Of a stretch of 13,871 nt of DNA, positions 1 to 7,396 are shown in pieces (the stretch's first letter is position 1; every line of letters starts with the position of its first letter). Location: NCBI GenBank assembly GCA_030038035.1, contig JASHPP010000606.1, positions 1 through 13,871 of the forward strand, given 5' to 3'. The translations under genes and the position numbers were made by a program. The notes below the pieces were generated by a model. It worked only from the letters and a program-made list of their open reading frames with translations, ran no database searches and was not told the DNA's origin. Origin of the DNA: Trebonia sp. (GTDB lineage Bacteria; Actinomycetota; Actinomycetes; Streptosporangiales; Streptosporangiaceae).

Positions 1-3
1 GGG

Positions 4-762
4 TCACGAGCCCCGGATGCGGCGGCTGATCTCGGCGGCCGCGGCGACCACCAGCGACGAGATGCGGGCGAAGCCCGCGTCGTCGACCTCGGCGGCGGGG
101 AACGTCACCGCGACGCCGGCCTCCGGGTGGCCGGTGTGGTCGAGCACCGCGGCGGCCACCGACTTCAGGCCGGGGGTCACGTCGCCGTCCTCTGTCGCGT
201 AGCCGCGCTGCCTCACCTCTGCGAGCAGGGCGTGCAGGTCGCGCGGGCCGCGCGGGCCGCGGTCGGTGCGCAGCACGAACGCGCCAGCACCGGGGAACAG
301 CGCGCGGACGTTAGCCGCCGGGAGCGCGGCGAGCATGGCGCGGCCGCTCGCCGTCAGCTGCGCGGGCAGCCGCACCCCCACGTCGGTGACCAGCGGCGCC
401 CGGCCCGGCGCCCGGTCCTCGATCACGTAGAGGACCTCCCTGCCGTGCATGACCGCCAGGTGCGAGCTGTGCCCGGTCGCGTCGGTCAGGTCCGACAGCG
501 GCACCCGGGCGAGCCGCTGCAGCGGCGCCTGGCGGACGTAGCCGGTGGCGAGCTCGTAGGCGCTGACGCCGAGCCCGTAGCGGCGGTCGTCGGCCAGGTG
601 CACGACGAAGCCCGCGGCGATCAGCTCGGCCAGCAGGTGGTAGGCGGTCGAGCGGGGCAGCCCGAGGTCGCGCGCGATCGCGCTGGCGGGCACCGGCCGC
701 GGCTGGCGGGACAAATACCGCAGGATCGCCAGCACCTGGCGCGCGGCGGGGACGTCGCTCAC
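4..762 (-). CDS. IclR-family transcriptional regulator, probable hut regulator
   Basis: A 252-residue DNA-binding regulator. The N-terminal winged helix-turn-helix spans about residues 6-65 (the segment around SAIARDLGLPRSTAYHLLAEL is the recognition region), and the IclR effector-binding domain spans about 70-245, including the LTASGRAMLAAL and GYATEDGDVTPGLKSVAAAV segments typical of the family. The length matches the usual 240-270 residues. The start is a GTG at 760-762. No good Shine-Dalgarno precedes it, so a leaderless transcript is possible. It is divergent from hutH, with only 65 bp between the starts, and an inverted repeat lies directly against its start codon. From this context it is inferred to control hutHU and itself, with a histidine-pathway intermediate as the likely effector. 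IclR regulators can repress or activate, and the sequence does not say which applies here. Family confidence is high; target confidence is moderate. Confidence 0.9.
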   Translation of the reverse strand: MSDVPAARQVLAILRYLSRQPRPVPASAIARDLGLPRSTAYHLLAELIAAGFVVHLADDRRYGLGVSAYELATGYVRQAPLQRLARVPLSDLTDATGHSSHLAVMHGREVLYVIEDRAPGRAPLVTDVGVRLPAQLTASGRAMLAALPAANVRALFPGAGAFVLRTDRGPRGPRDLHALLAEVRQRGYATEDGDVTPGLKSVAAAVLDHTGHPEAGVAVTFPAAEVDDAGFARISSLVVAAAAEISRRIRGS

Positions 763-763
763 A

Positions 764-783
764 CTGTCTTGGATACCAGACAG
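764..783. promoter_or_regulatory. Inverted repeat, putative IclR operator
   Basis: CTGTCT and AGACAG form perfect 6-bp arms around an 8-bp centre. Counting the centre, 8 of 10 symmetric positions pair. The element lies in the 65-bp gap between the divergent iclR and hutH starts and ends 1 bp before the iclR GTG. Size and position fit an IclR-family operator allowing autoregulation and shared control of hutH. No assay supports this; it is inference from symmetry and location. Confidence 0.55.
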
Positions 784-827
784 TACGAGGCAGGCGGGTC
801 TGGCGCCGGCCGCCGTCGTGGGATGCC

Positions 828-2414
828 ATGGAAGGCGTGGACACCAGCACCAGCACCGCCGAAGGCACGGTCGTCGTGGGCACCGGCCCGCTGAGCTTCT
901 CCGACGTCATAACCGTCGCCCGGCACGGCGCGCCCGTCGAGCTCTCGGCGCAAGCAGCGGACGAGATCACCGCCAGCCGCAAGGTCATCGAGGCGCTCGC
1001 CGCGGACGAGCAGCCGCACTACGGGGTCTCCACCGGCTTCGGCGCGCTGGCGACCAGGCACATCCCCGTGGCGCTGCGCGCCCACCTGCAGCGCAGCCTG
1101 ATCCGCTCGCACGCGGCCGGGTCTGGCGCGGAGGTGGAGACCGAGGTGATCAGGGCGCTGCTGCTGCTGCGGCTGTCCACGCTGGCCACCGGCCGCACGG
1201 GGGTGCGCCTGGAGGTGGCGCGCACCTATGCGGCGATGCTCAACGCGGGTATCACCCCGGTCGTGCATGAGTACGGTTCGCTCGGCTGCTCCGGCGACCT
1301 GGCCCCGCTCGCGCACTGCGCGCTCGCCGCGATGGGCGAGGGCACGGTGCGGATCGCCGCCGCCGGCGTCACCGGCCCGCGGCTGCCCGCCGCCACGGCG
1401 CTCGCCGGCGCCGGGATCGAGCCGCTGCAGCTCGCGGAGAAGGAAGGCCTGGCGCTGATCAACGGCACCGACGGCATGTGCGGCATGCTGGTGCTCGCCG
1501 CGGCCGACCTGCGGCTGCTGCTGACGACCGCCGACATCGCCGCCGCGATGAGCGTCGAGGCGCAGCTTGGCACCGACGCGGTGTTCGCCGCCGACCTGCA
1601 GGCGCTGCGCCCGCATCCCGGCCAGGCCGCCAGCGCCGCGAACCTGCGCGCCCTGCTGGCGAACTCCGCGATCATGGCCAGCCACCGGCACCCGAACGTC
1701 TGCACCCGGGTGCAGGACGCCTACTCGCTGCGCTGCTCGCCGCAGGTGCACGGCGCGGCCCGCGACACGCTGGCGCACGCCGAGACCGTGGCCGGCCGGG
1801 AGCTTGCCGCGGCGATCGACAACCCCGTGGTCACGCCCGACGGGCGGGTGGAGAGCAACGGCAACTTCCACGGCGCGCCGGTCGGCTACGTGCTCGACTT
1901 CCTCGCGATCGCGGTCGCCGACCTCGCCTCGATCGCCGAGCGGCGCACCGACCGCTTCCTCGACGTGGCACGCAGCCACGGGCTGCCGGCGTTCCTGGCC
2001 GACGACCCCGGCGTGGACTCCGGGCACATGATCGCCCAGTACACCCAGGCCGCGATCGTGAGCGAGCTCAAGCGGCTGGCCGCCCCGGCCTCGGTCGACT
2101 CGATCCCGTCCAGCGCGATGCAGGAGGACCACGTGTCGATGGGCTGGTCGGCGGCGCGCAAGCTGCGCCGCGCCGTCGACGGCCTGACCCGCGTGCTCGC
2201 GATCGAGGTGCTGACCGCCGCCCGCGCGCTCGACCTGCGCGCGCCGGTCTCCCCCGCGCCCGCGACGGCGGCCGTGGTCGCCGGCCTGCGGGCGACCGTG
2301 GCCGGACCGGGCCCCGACCGCTTCCTCGGCCCGCAGATCGAGGCGGCCGTGGAGTACGTCGCGACCGGCGGCGCCGTGCGCGCCGCGCAAGCAGTCACCG
2401 GGCCGCTTGAGTAG
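828..2414 (+). CDS. hutH: Histidine ammonia-lyase
   Basis: A 528-residue cytoplasmic enzyme that removes ammonia from L-histidine to give urocanate, the first step of histidine degradation. Family signatures are clear: [11 protein letters not shown] with the catalytic tyrosine at Y65; the MIO cofactor motif in [14 protein letters not shown], formed by C154-S155-G156; [22 protein letters not shown]; and the C-terminal [12 protein letters not shown]. The MIO triad is Cys-Ser-Gly rather than the more common Ala-Ser-Gly, a variant I recall from actinobacterial HutH, so it does not suggest inactivity. ATG 828 was chosen because the conserved [10 protein letters not shown] segment begins about 15 codons later; the ribosome site (GTGGGA) is weak and GTG 837 is an alternative. 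It is first in the hutH-hutU-M20 run and divergent from the IclR gene. Length is slightly above the usual 505-520. Confidence 0.96.
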   Translation: MEGVDTSTSTAEGTVVVGTGPLSFSDVITVARHGAPVELSAQAADEITASRKVIEALAADEQPHYGVSTGFGALATRHIPVALRAHLQRSLIRSHAAGSGAEVETEVIRALLLLRLSTLATGRTGVRLEVARTYAAMLNAGITPVVHEYGSLGCSGDLAPLAHCALAAMGEGTVRIAAAGVTGPRLPAATALAGAGIEPLQLAEKEGLALINGTDGMCGMLVLAAADLRLLLTTADIAAAMSVEAQLGTDAVFAADLQALRPHPGQAASAANLRALLANSAIMASHRHPNVCTRVQDAYSLRCSPQVHGAARDTLAHAETVAGRELAAAIDNPVVTPDGRVESNGNFHGAPVGYVLDFLAIAVADLASIAERRTDRFLDVARSHGLPAFLADDPGVDSGHMIAQYTQAAIVSELKRLAAPASVDSIPSSAMQEDHVSMGWSAARKLRRAVDGLTRVLAIEVLTAARALDLRAPVSPAPATAAVVAGLRATVAGPGPDRFLGPQIEAAVEYVATGGAVRAAQAVTGPLE

Positions 2415-2460
2415 GCCGGGATCGTTCGGAATAAAAGCATGTGAAAGGAGCTGGACAGGC

Positions 2461-4119
2461 ATGGAAGGCGCCCGCCCCGTCCGCGCACCGCGCGGCACCA
2501 CGCTGACCGCCCGGTCCTGGCAGACCGAGGCCCCGCTGCGGATGCTGATGAACAACCTCGACCCCGAGGTGGCCGAACGGCCCGGCGACCTCGTCGTCTA
2601 CGGCGGCACCGGCCGGGCGGCGCGCAGCTGGGCCGCGTTCGACGCCATGGTCGCCACGCTGACGACGCTGGGCGAGGACGAGACCATGCTCGTCCAGTCA
2701 GGCAAGCCGGTCGGCGTCGTGCGCACGCACGAGTGGGCGCCGCGGGTGCTGATCGCGAACTCGAACCTGGTGCCCGACTGGGCGACGTGGCCGGAGTTCC
2801 GCCGCCTTGAGCACGCCGGGCTGACCATGTACGGGCAGATGACCGCGGGGTCGTGGATCTACATCGGCACCCAGGGCATCCTGCAGGGCACCTACGAGAC
2901 GTTCGCCGCCGTGGCGGCCAGGCGGTTCGGCGGGACGCTGGCCGGCACGCTGACCGTGACCGGCGGCTGCGGCGGGATGGGCGGCGCCCAGCCGCTCGCC
3001 GTGACGCTGAACGGCGGCGTCTGCCTGGTCGTCGACGTGGACCCGGCCCGGCTTGAGCGACGGGTCGCCACGCGCTACCTCGACGTGGTGGCGGACGGCC
3101 TCGACGAGGCGCTGGCGCTGTGCGCTGAGGCCAAGAAGGACCGGCGGGCGCTGTCCGTCGGCGTCGTGGGCAACTGCGCGCTGGTGCTGCCCGAGCTGCT
3201 GCGCCGCGGCGTCGAGGCCGACGCGGTCACCGACCAGACGTCGGCGCACGACCCGCTGTCCTACCTGCCGGTGGGGGTGGAGCTGTCCGACTGGCGCGAC
3301 TACGCCGACAAGAAACCACAAGAATTTACCGAACGATCCCGGGCGTCTATGGCGCGTCACGTCGCTGCCATGGTCGGCTTCCTCGACGCGGGCGCCGAGG
3401 TCTTCGACTACGGCAACTCGATCCGCGACGAGGCGCGGCTCGGCGGCTTCGCGCGGGCGTTCGCGTTCCCCGGCTTCGTGCCCGCCTACATCCGGCCGTT
3501 GTTCGCCGAGGGGAAGGGCCCGTTCCGGTGGGCGGCGCTGTCCGGCGAAAGCGCGGACATCCGGGCCACCGACGAGGCCGTGCTCTCGCTGTTCCCCGGC
3601 AACTCGCATTTGCACCGCTGGATCAGGGCCGCGCAAGAGCGCGTCGCGTTCCAGGGGCTGCCTGCCAGGATCTGCTGGCTCGGCTACGGCGAGCGGGACA
3701 AGGCGGGCCTTGAGTTCAACGCCCTGGTCGCCTCGGGGAAGGTGTCGGCGCCGATCGTGATCGGCCGCGACCACCTGGACGCCGGCTCGGTGGCGTCCCC
3801 CTACCGGGAGACCGAGTCGATGGCCGACGGGTCTGACGCGATCGCGGACTGGCCGCTGCTCAACGCGCTGGTGAACACCGCCTCCGGCGCCACCTGGGTG
3901 TCGTTCCACCACGGCGGCGGGGTCGGCATCGGCCGGTCGCTGCACGCCGGGCAGGTCACCGTGGCCGACGGCACCGAACTGGCCGCCCGCAAGATCGAGC
4001 GCGTGCTCAGCAACGACCCGGGCACGGGCGTGCTGCGGCACATCGACTCGGGGGACGCCCCCGCCGGCGAGCAGACGCTGCTCGCCCACCCCGCGGGCGG
4101 GGTCCGGCTGCCGTCGTGA
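2461..4119 (+). CDS. hutU: Urocanate hydratase
   Basis: A 552-residue NAD-containing enzyme that hydrates urocanate to 4-imidazolone-5-propanoate, the second Hut step. Recognisable segments in order: [13 protein letters not shown] near the N-terminus; the glycine-rich [15 protein letters not shown]; the QTSAHDPL segment; [11 protein letters not shown], whose cysteine corresponds to the conserved active-site cysteine; [18 protein letters not shown]; and [18 protein letters not shown]. The length fits the family (about 550-560). ATG 2461 is supported by AAAGGAG at 2444-2450; the reading frame is open upstream to a TTG but without family sequence. The 46-bp gap after hutH is comparatively AT-rich. 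The stop overlaps the next gene's start in a GTGA, implying translational coupling. A short patch around 3310-3351 uses codons rare elsewhere in the gene (CAA, TTT, CGA, TCT). Confidence 0.97.
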   Translation: MEGARPVRAPRGTTLTARSWQTEAPLRMLMNNLDPEVAERPGDLVVYGGTGRAARSWAAFDAMVATLTTLGEDETMLVQSGKPVGVVRTHEWAPRVLIANSNLVPDWATWPEFRRLEHAGLTMYGQMTAGSWIYIGTQGILQGTYETFAAVAARRFGGTLAGTLTVTGGCGGMGGAQPLAVTLNGGVCLVVDVDPARLERRVATRYLDVVADGLDEALALCAEAKKDRRALSVGVVGNCALVLPELLRRGVEADAVTDQTSAHDPLSYLPVGVELSDWRDYADKKPQEFTERSRASMARHVAAMVGFLDAGAEVFDYGNSIRDEARLGGFARAFAFPGFVPAYIRPLFAEGKGPFRWAALSGESADIRATDEAVLSLFPGNSHLHRWIRAAQERVAFQGLPARICWLGYGERDKAGLEFNALVASGKVSAPIVIGRDHLDAGSVASPYRETESMADGSDAIADWPLLNALVNTASGATWVSFHHGGGVGIGRSLHAGQVTVADGTELAARKIERVLSNDPGTGVLRHIDSGDAPAGEQTLLAHPAGGVRLPS

Positions 4120-5348
4120 CGGACATCGCCGCCGCCAGCTTCGGCCGGCTGTGGGCAGACCTGGAACCGGTCGGCCGCGACCCGGGCAGCGGCGGGTACC
4201 GGCGGTTCGCCTGGACGCGGGAGGACGCCGCGCTGCGCGAGTGGTTCGCCGGCTGCGCCGCCGAGCGCGGCCTCGCCGTGACGGCCGACCGGGCGGGCAA
4301 CCAGTGGGCCTGGTGGGGCGACCCGGACGCGGGTCCGGGCGTCGCCGTCGGGTCGCACCTGGACTCGGTGCCCGACGGGGGCGCGTTCGACGGCGCGCTG
4401 GGGGTGATCAGCGCGTTCGCCGCGCTCGATGAGCTGCGCGCGGCGGGGTACGCCCCGTTCCGCCCGCTCGCGGTCGTGAACTTCGGCGACGAGGAAGGCG
4501 CCCGGTTCGGCGTGGCCTGCGCCGGGTCAAGGCTGCTGACCGGGGCGCTGGCGCCGGAGCGGGCGCTCGCGCTTCGCGACGGCGACGGCGTGACGATGGC
4601 GGAGGCCATCCGCGCGGCAGGGAACGCGGCCGGCGCCGGCGCGGTGGGCAGGGACGAGGAAGCCCTGCGCCGGGTCGGGGTGTTCGTCGAACTGCACATC
4701 GAGCAGGGTCGCGGGCTCGCCGGCCTCGGCCGCCCGCTCGCGGTCGGCTCGGCCATCTGGCCGCACGGCCGGTGGCGCTTTTGCCTGGACGGGGAGGCCA
4801 ACCACGCCGGCACGACCCGGCTGGCCGACCGGCGCGACCCGATGCTCGCCCTCGCCGCCGCGATCACGTGCGCGCGCGAGCTGGCCGGACGGCACGGCGT
4901 GCTGGCGACCGTCGGCAAGGTCGTGGTCGAGCCCAACGGCGTGAACGCGATCCCGTCCCGGGTCACCGGCTGGCTGGACGCCCGCGGCGCCGACGGGGCG
5001 GCGGTGCGGGCGATGGTCGCCGAGTTCGCTGGCGCGCTCCGTGACCGGTCGCTGGCCGGCGGGTCGCTGGCCGGCGGGTCGCTGGCGCAGGAGTCGTGGA
5101 CGGACGCGACGTCGTTCGACTCCTTCCTTGTCGCCCACCTGGCGGCGCTCCTGGACGCCGCCCCGGTGCTGTCGACCGGGGCCGGGCACGACGCCGGCGT
5201 GCTGGCCAACGCGGGCGTGCCCACGGCGATGGTCTTCGTGCGCAACCCGGCCGGCGTCTCGCACTCCCCCGCCGAACACGCCTCCCGCGACGACTGCCTG
5301 TACGGCGTCAGCGCCCTGGCCGCCGTGATCCGCGACCTGGCCGGCTGA
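4116..5348 (+). CDS. M20-family amidohydrolase (allantoate amidohydrolase / N-carbamoyl amino acid hydrolase type)
   Basis: A 410-residue dinuclear metallo-amidohydrolase of the M20/Zn-peptidase fold. Metal and catalytic motifs are intact: [15 protein letters not shown] with H81, D83 and D92; [11 protein letters not shown] with E126 and E127; VELHIEQG with H194; [14 protein letters not shown] with H230 in the lid/dimer domain; [21 protein letters not shown]; and [10 protein letters not shown] with H383. GTG 4116 overlaps the hutU TGA by 4 bp, so it is almost certainly in the same operon. Close relatives are named allantoate amidohydrolase or N-carbamoyl-L-amino acid hydrolase. The tight coupling to hutU argues for a Hut role, perhaps hydrolysis of N-formyl- or formimino-glutamate in place of HutG; that is inference. 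Residues 311-325 contain a small LAGGS repeat in a loop region. Confidence 0.88.
   Translation: MTDIAAASFGRLWADLEPVGRDPGSGGYRRFAWTREDAALREWFAGCAAERGLAVTADRAGNQWAWWGDPDAGPGVAVGSHLDSVPDGGAFDGALGVISAFAALDELRAAGYAPFRPLAVVNFGDEEGARFGVACAGSRLLTGALAPERALALRDGDGVTMAEAIRAAGNAAGAGAVGRDEEALRRVGVFVELHIEQGRGLAGLGRPLAVGSAIWPHGRWRFCLDGEANHAGTTRLADRRDPMLALAAAITCARELAGRHGVLATVGKVVVEPNGVNAIPSRVTGWLDARGADGAAVRAMVAEFAGALRDRSLAGGSLAGGSLAQESWTDATSFDSFLVAHLAALLDAAPVLSTGAGHDAGVLANAGVPTAMVFVRNPAGVSHSPAEHASRDDCLYGVSALAAVIRDLAG
5047..5091 (+). repeat. 15-bp tandem repeat, three units, within the M20 gene
   Basis: Three consecutive 15-bp units beginning GGTCGCTGG lie at 5047-5061, 5062-5076 and 5077-5091. The first two are identical and the third diverges at its end. 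Being a multiple of 3, the repeat adds LAGGS units to the protein without breaking the frame, so copy number could vary by slippage. Confidence 0.85.
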
Positions 5349-5358
5349 AGATGTTGAC

Positions 5359-5402
5359 GGTCAGCGGGCTGCCGCGGCCGGCCGCAGGGTGAGCGGCTGA
5401 CC
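5359..5402. terminator. Possible bidirectional terminator between converging genes
   Basis: GGTCAGC at 5359-5365 and GCTGACC at 5396-5402 are perfect 7-bp arms, and a 12-bp GC palindrome (5374-5385) sits in the loop. The structure begins 11 bp after the M20 stop and covers the 3' end of the minus-strand hydrolase gene. There is no T-run, so termination is only suggested by the position between convergent genes 12 bp apart. Confidence 0.35.
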
Positions 5403-6131
5403 CGGGTCGAGGACGCGCACCGTGGTGTCCGGGGCGTGCCTGGCGACGGCGGCGGCGAAGCGCCCGGGTGTGCCGTCGTACTTCAGCAGCAGGCGGTCGC
5501 GCACCGGCCCGGCGGTGAAGGCGTAGTGGATGGGCACCGCGACCCGCGGGCGGAGCACGGCGCACAGTTCCGCGGCCTGCTCGGCGGTCATCACCACCTG
5601 GCGGTTGAGGGCGGGGCGGATCGCCAGGCCGTTGACGGGCAGCAGCGCCAGGTCGATGGCGGCGAACCGGCGGGCGACCTCGTCGAGTTCTGGGATGCGC
5701 AGCGTGTCGCCGCCGAAGAAGACGGTCAGCCCGGCTCCCTGGATGACGTAGGTGACCTCGGGCACGCCGTGCTTGGCCGGCGCGGCGGTGATCCGCAGGC
5801 CGCCGACCGCCACCTCCTGCCACGGCTCGACCTCGGTCACGGCGGTGAACCCCGCGCCGCGCGCCCTGGCCGCCATCCCGCGGCCGACGATGAGCGGCAC
5901 GTCCTTGTCCGGGTATGCGGCGAAGGCGTCGATATCGTAGTGGTCGTAATGGGCGTGGCTGACGGCCACCGCGGCCAGCGGCGGCAGCGTGCCCGGCGTG
6001 AAGGCGAGCGGCTCGCCGCGGTAGTAGCCGGGCTTCTGCGAGAACCACGGGTCGGTGAGCACGCGCTGGCCGCCGAAGTCAAGCAGCGCGCACGAGTGGG
6101 CAACGCGGGTGAGGGTGAGCGTGGTGGACAT
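5361..6131 (-). CDS. MBL-fold metal-dependent hydrolase, UlaG-like
   Basis: A 256-residue metallo-beta-lactamase-fold protein of the UlaG/YtkL-like hydrolase group. Metal-binding residues are intact: SHAHYDHYD gives H59, H61, D63 and H64; H121 lies in APAKHGVPE; D142 in FFGGDTLRI; and H202 in VPIHYAF. There is no signal peptide, so it is cytoplasmic. ATG 6131 is preceded on the minus strand by an AGAGAGGAAA ribosome site. It is divergent from the TetR gene, with two operator-like elements in between, so it is probably that regulator's target. The substrate cannot be named: the group includes lactonases, phosphodiesterases and many proteins of unknown substrate. Confidence 0.88.
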   Translation of the reverse strand: MSTTLTLTRVAHSCALLDFGGQRVLTDPWFSQKPGYYRGEPLAFTPGTLPPLAAVAVSHAHYDHYDIDAFAAYPDKDVPLIVGRGMAARARGAGFTAVTEVEPWQEVAVGGLRITAAPAKHGVPEVTYVIQGAGLTVFFGGDTLRIPELDEVARRFAAIDLALLPVNGLAIRPALNRQVVMTAEQAAELCAVLRPRVAVPIHYAFTAGPVRDRLLLKYDGTPGRFAAAVARHAPDTTVRVLDPGQPLTLRPAAAAR

Positions 6132-6156
6132 CGCGTGTTTCCTCTCTGGCTGATAA

Positions 6157-6172
6157 GCTAACGTTCGTTAGC
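6157..6172. promoter_or_regulatory. Putative TetR operator, copy 1
   Basis: GCTAACGTTCGTTAGC has perfect 7-bp arms (GCTAACG / CGTTAGC) around a 2-bp centre. It lies in the gap between the divergent hydrolase and TetR genes, closer to the hydrolase start. Size and symmetry fit a TetR-family operator. Confidence 0.7.
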
Positions 6173-6184
6173 TATTAGCTGTAA

Positions 6185-6200
6185 GCTAACACTCGTAATC
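6185..6200. promoter_or_regulatory. Putative TetR operator, copy 2 (degenerate)
   Basis: GCTAACACTCGTAATC matches copy 1 at 12 of 16 positions and keeps the left half-site. The two copies are in the same orientation with centres 28 bp apart, and this one lies just upstream of the TetR start. TAATCT at 6196-6201 could be the TetR gene's -10 element, so binding here would block its own promoter. Confidence 0.55.
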
Positions 6201-6215
6201 TAAGAGGGTCAAGGG

Positions 6216-6869
6216 GTGGCGACGACCATGGCAGAGGCGGGCACGGTGGCCCGGGGGCAGCGGCAGCGGAACCGGCGCGGCGAGGGCGCGCTGCTGCGCG
6301 CCGAGCTGATCGAGGCGGCGGCGCGCCTGCTAGAGGCCTGCGGCGACGCCGAAATCCTGACGCTGCGCGCGGTGGCCCGTGAGGCCGGGATCGCCGCCCC
6401 GTCCATCTACCGGCACTTCCCCGACAAGAGCGACCTGGTGCGCGCGGTGGTGGCCGACCGGTTCGGGCGGCTCGACGACGCGCTGCGGGACGCGATGGCG
6501 GGCGCCGGCGACCCGGCCGCCGCGCTGCGGGCATTCTGCGCCGCGTACTGCGCGTTCGGCCTCGGCCAGCCCGGCCACTACCGGATCCTGTTCGCGGCCA
6601 GGCTGCGCGCCGTCCCGCCCGTGCTGCCCGAGGACATGCCCGGGCGGCGGGTCTTCCAGCGCCTGCAGGCCGCCATCCAGGCCTGCGCCGACGCGGGCCT
6701 GGCCCGGCCGGGCGACGCGTTCGCCATGGCGGTCAACGTCTGGGTCGCGCTGCACGGCATCGTGTCACTGCGCGCCAGCCGCCCCGCCTTCCCCTGGCCC
6801 GGCGTCCCGGCGCTGACCGACGCGGTGCTCGCCGGCCAGGTCTGGACAGCGGGCGCCGAGAAGGCTTAA
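6216..6869 (+). CDS. TetR-family transcriptional regulator
   Basis: A 217-residue one-component regulator. The N-terminal TetR DNA-binding domain covers about residues 24-82, with the helix-turn-helix around LRAVAREAGIAAPSIYRHFPDKSDL (about 50-74; long segment, key residues S63, Y65 and F68). The C-terminal ligand-binding half contains VNVWVALHGIVSLRA, characteristic of the WHG-type TetR C-terminal domain. GTG 6216 has GAGGG at 6204-6208; ATG 6228, four codons in, with AAGGGG at 6211-6216 is an equally good start. It is divergent from the MBL-fold hydrolase, with two operator-like repeats in the 84-bp gap, so autoregulation and control of the hydrolase are likely. Its stop codon overlaps the stop of the converging DUF1992 gene in TTAA. 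The ligand is unknown. Confidence 0.93.
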   Translation: MATTMAEAGTVARGQRQRNRRGEGALLRAELIEAAARLLEACGDAEILTLRAVAREAGIAAPSIYRHFPDKSDLVRAVVADRFGRLDDALRDAMAGAGDPAAALRAFCAAYCAFGLGQPGHYRILFAARLRAVPPVLPEDMPGRRVFQRLQAAIQACADAGLARPGDAFAMAVNVWVALHGIVSLRASRPAFPWPGVPALTDAVLAGQVWTAGAEKA

Positions 6870-7393
6870 GACACCCCGCGGCGGCGCCGCCAGCCGCGCG
6901 AGCGGCCCTGCCTGGCTGGCGCGGGCGGCTCCAGGGGCGGCTCCGCGGGCGGGCCCGCGGCCGCCGGCGGCCGCGGGCGGTTGGCGGCCTGTGCCGCCCG
7001 CCAGCGGGCCACGATCTCGTCCTTGTTCACCAGCCGGACGAAGACCGGCGGGCCGACAGGGATCCGCCGCCACCGCAGGATGCGCCGGTTGAGGTCCGCG
7101 ACCACCTCGCGCACCGCCTCCTCCGAGGGCAGCTCCCCGACGGTCTCGGCCAGCCGCTCGGACTCCCTGCGCAGCCGCAGCGGGGCGGGCAGGAACTCCT
7201 CAGGCGGCACTCCCTCGCGGCGGGCGTAGTCGCGCATCCAGGCCTGGCCGTAGTCCGCTTCGGTGTCCCGCTTGAGCTCAAGCGGGAGGCCGGCGCCCGG
7301 CAGGTTGTCGAACACCCCGCGCCGTTCGGCGTCAGCGACCTGCTGGTCGATCCACGAGGTGAAGCTCATCCCCTGCGGCTTGCGTTCGGTCAT
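6866..7393 (-). CDS. DUF1992 (DnaJ homologue subfamily C member 28-like) protein
   Basis: A 175-residue protein whose first half is the DUF1992 domain: SWIDQQVADAERRGVFDNLP at residues 13-32, followed by GAGLPLEL and then a region rich in R, E and L (about 50-135). The domain also occurs in eukaryotic DNAJC28; the bacterial role is not established and there is no J-domain here. Residues 138-175 form a Pro/Ala/Arg-rich tail outside the domain, encoded by extremely GC-rich palindromic DNA. The start is ATG 7393, only 3 bp after the stop of the upstream Rossmann gene, with a weak GGTGAG ribosome site; the pair probably share a transcript. The stop overlaps that of the converging TetR gene. Confidence 0.88.
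   Translation of the reverse strand: MTERKPQGMSFTSWIDQQVADAERRGVFDNLPGAGLPLELKRDTEADYGQAWMRDYARREGVPPEEFLPAPLRLRRESERLAETVGELPSEEAVREVVADLNRRILRWRRIPVGPPVFVRLVNKDEIVARWRAAQAANRPRPPAAAGPPAEPPLEPPAPARQGRSRGWRRRRGVS
6953..6978. repeat. 26-bp perfect GC palindrome in the DUF1992 3' coding region
   Basis: Positions 6953-6978 read the same on both strands, with 13-bp arms and no central spacer; the core is GCCGCCGGCGGC. A second palindromic stretch (CCGCGGG, 4 bp, CCCGCGG at 6943-6960) overlaps it. It encodes the proline/alanine-rich tail. It could fold into a very stable hairpin in RNA from either strand. Confidence 0.8.
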
Positions 7394-7396
7394 CGC

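Noticed and set aside
759..2555. Long minus-strand open frame opposite hutH
   Set aside because: Antisense to a clear hutH. Its translation is Arg/Gly/His-rich with no family motif, as expected from the opposite strand of high-GC coding DNA.
2698..4089. Long minus-strand open frame opposite hutU
   Set aside because: Same reason: an artefact of GC codon bias with no recognisable protein sequence.
5041..5100. CRISPR or mobile-element repeat
   Set aside because: The 15-bp units are contiguous without spacers, in frame, and inside an intact enzyme gene.
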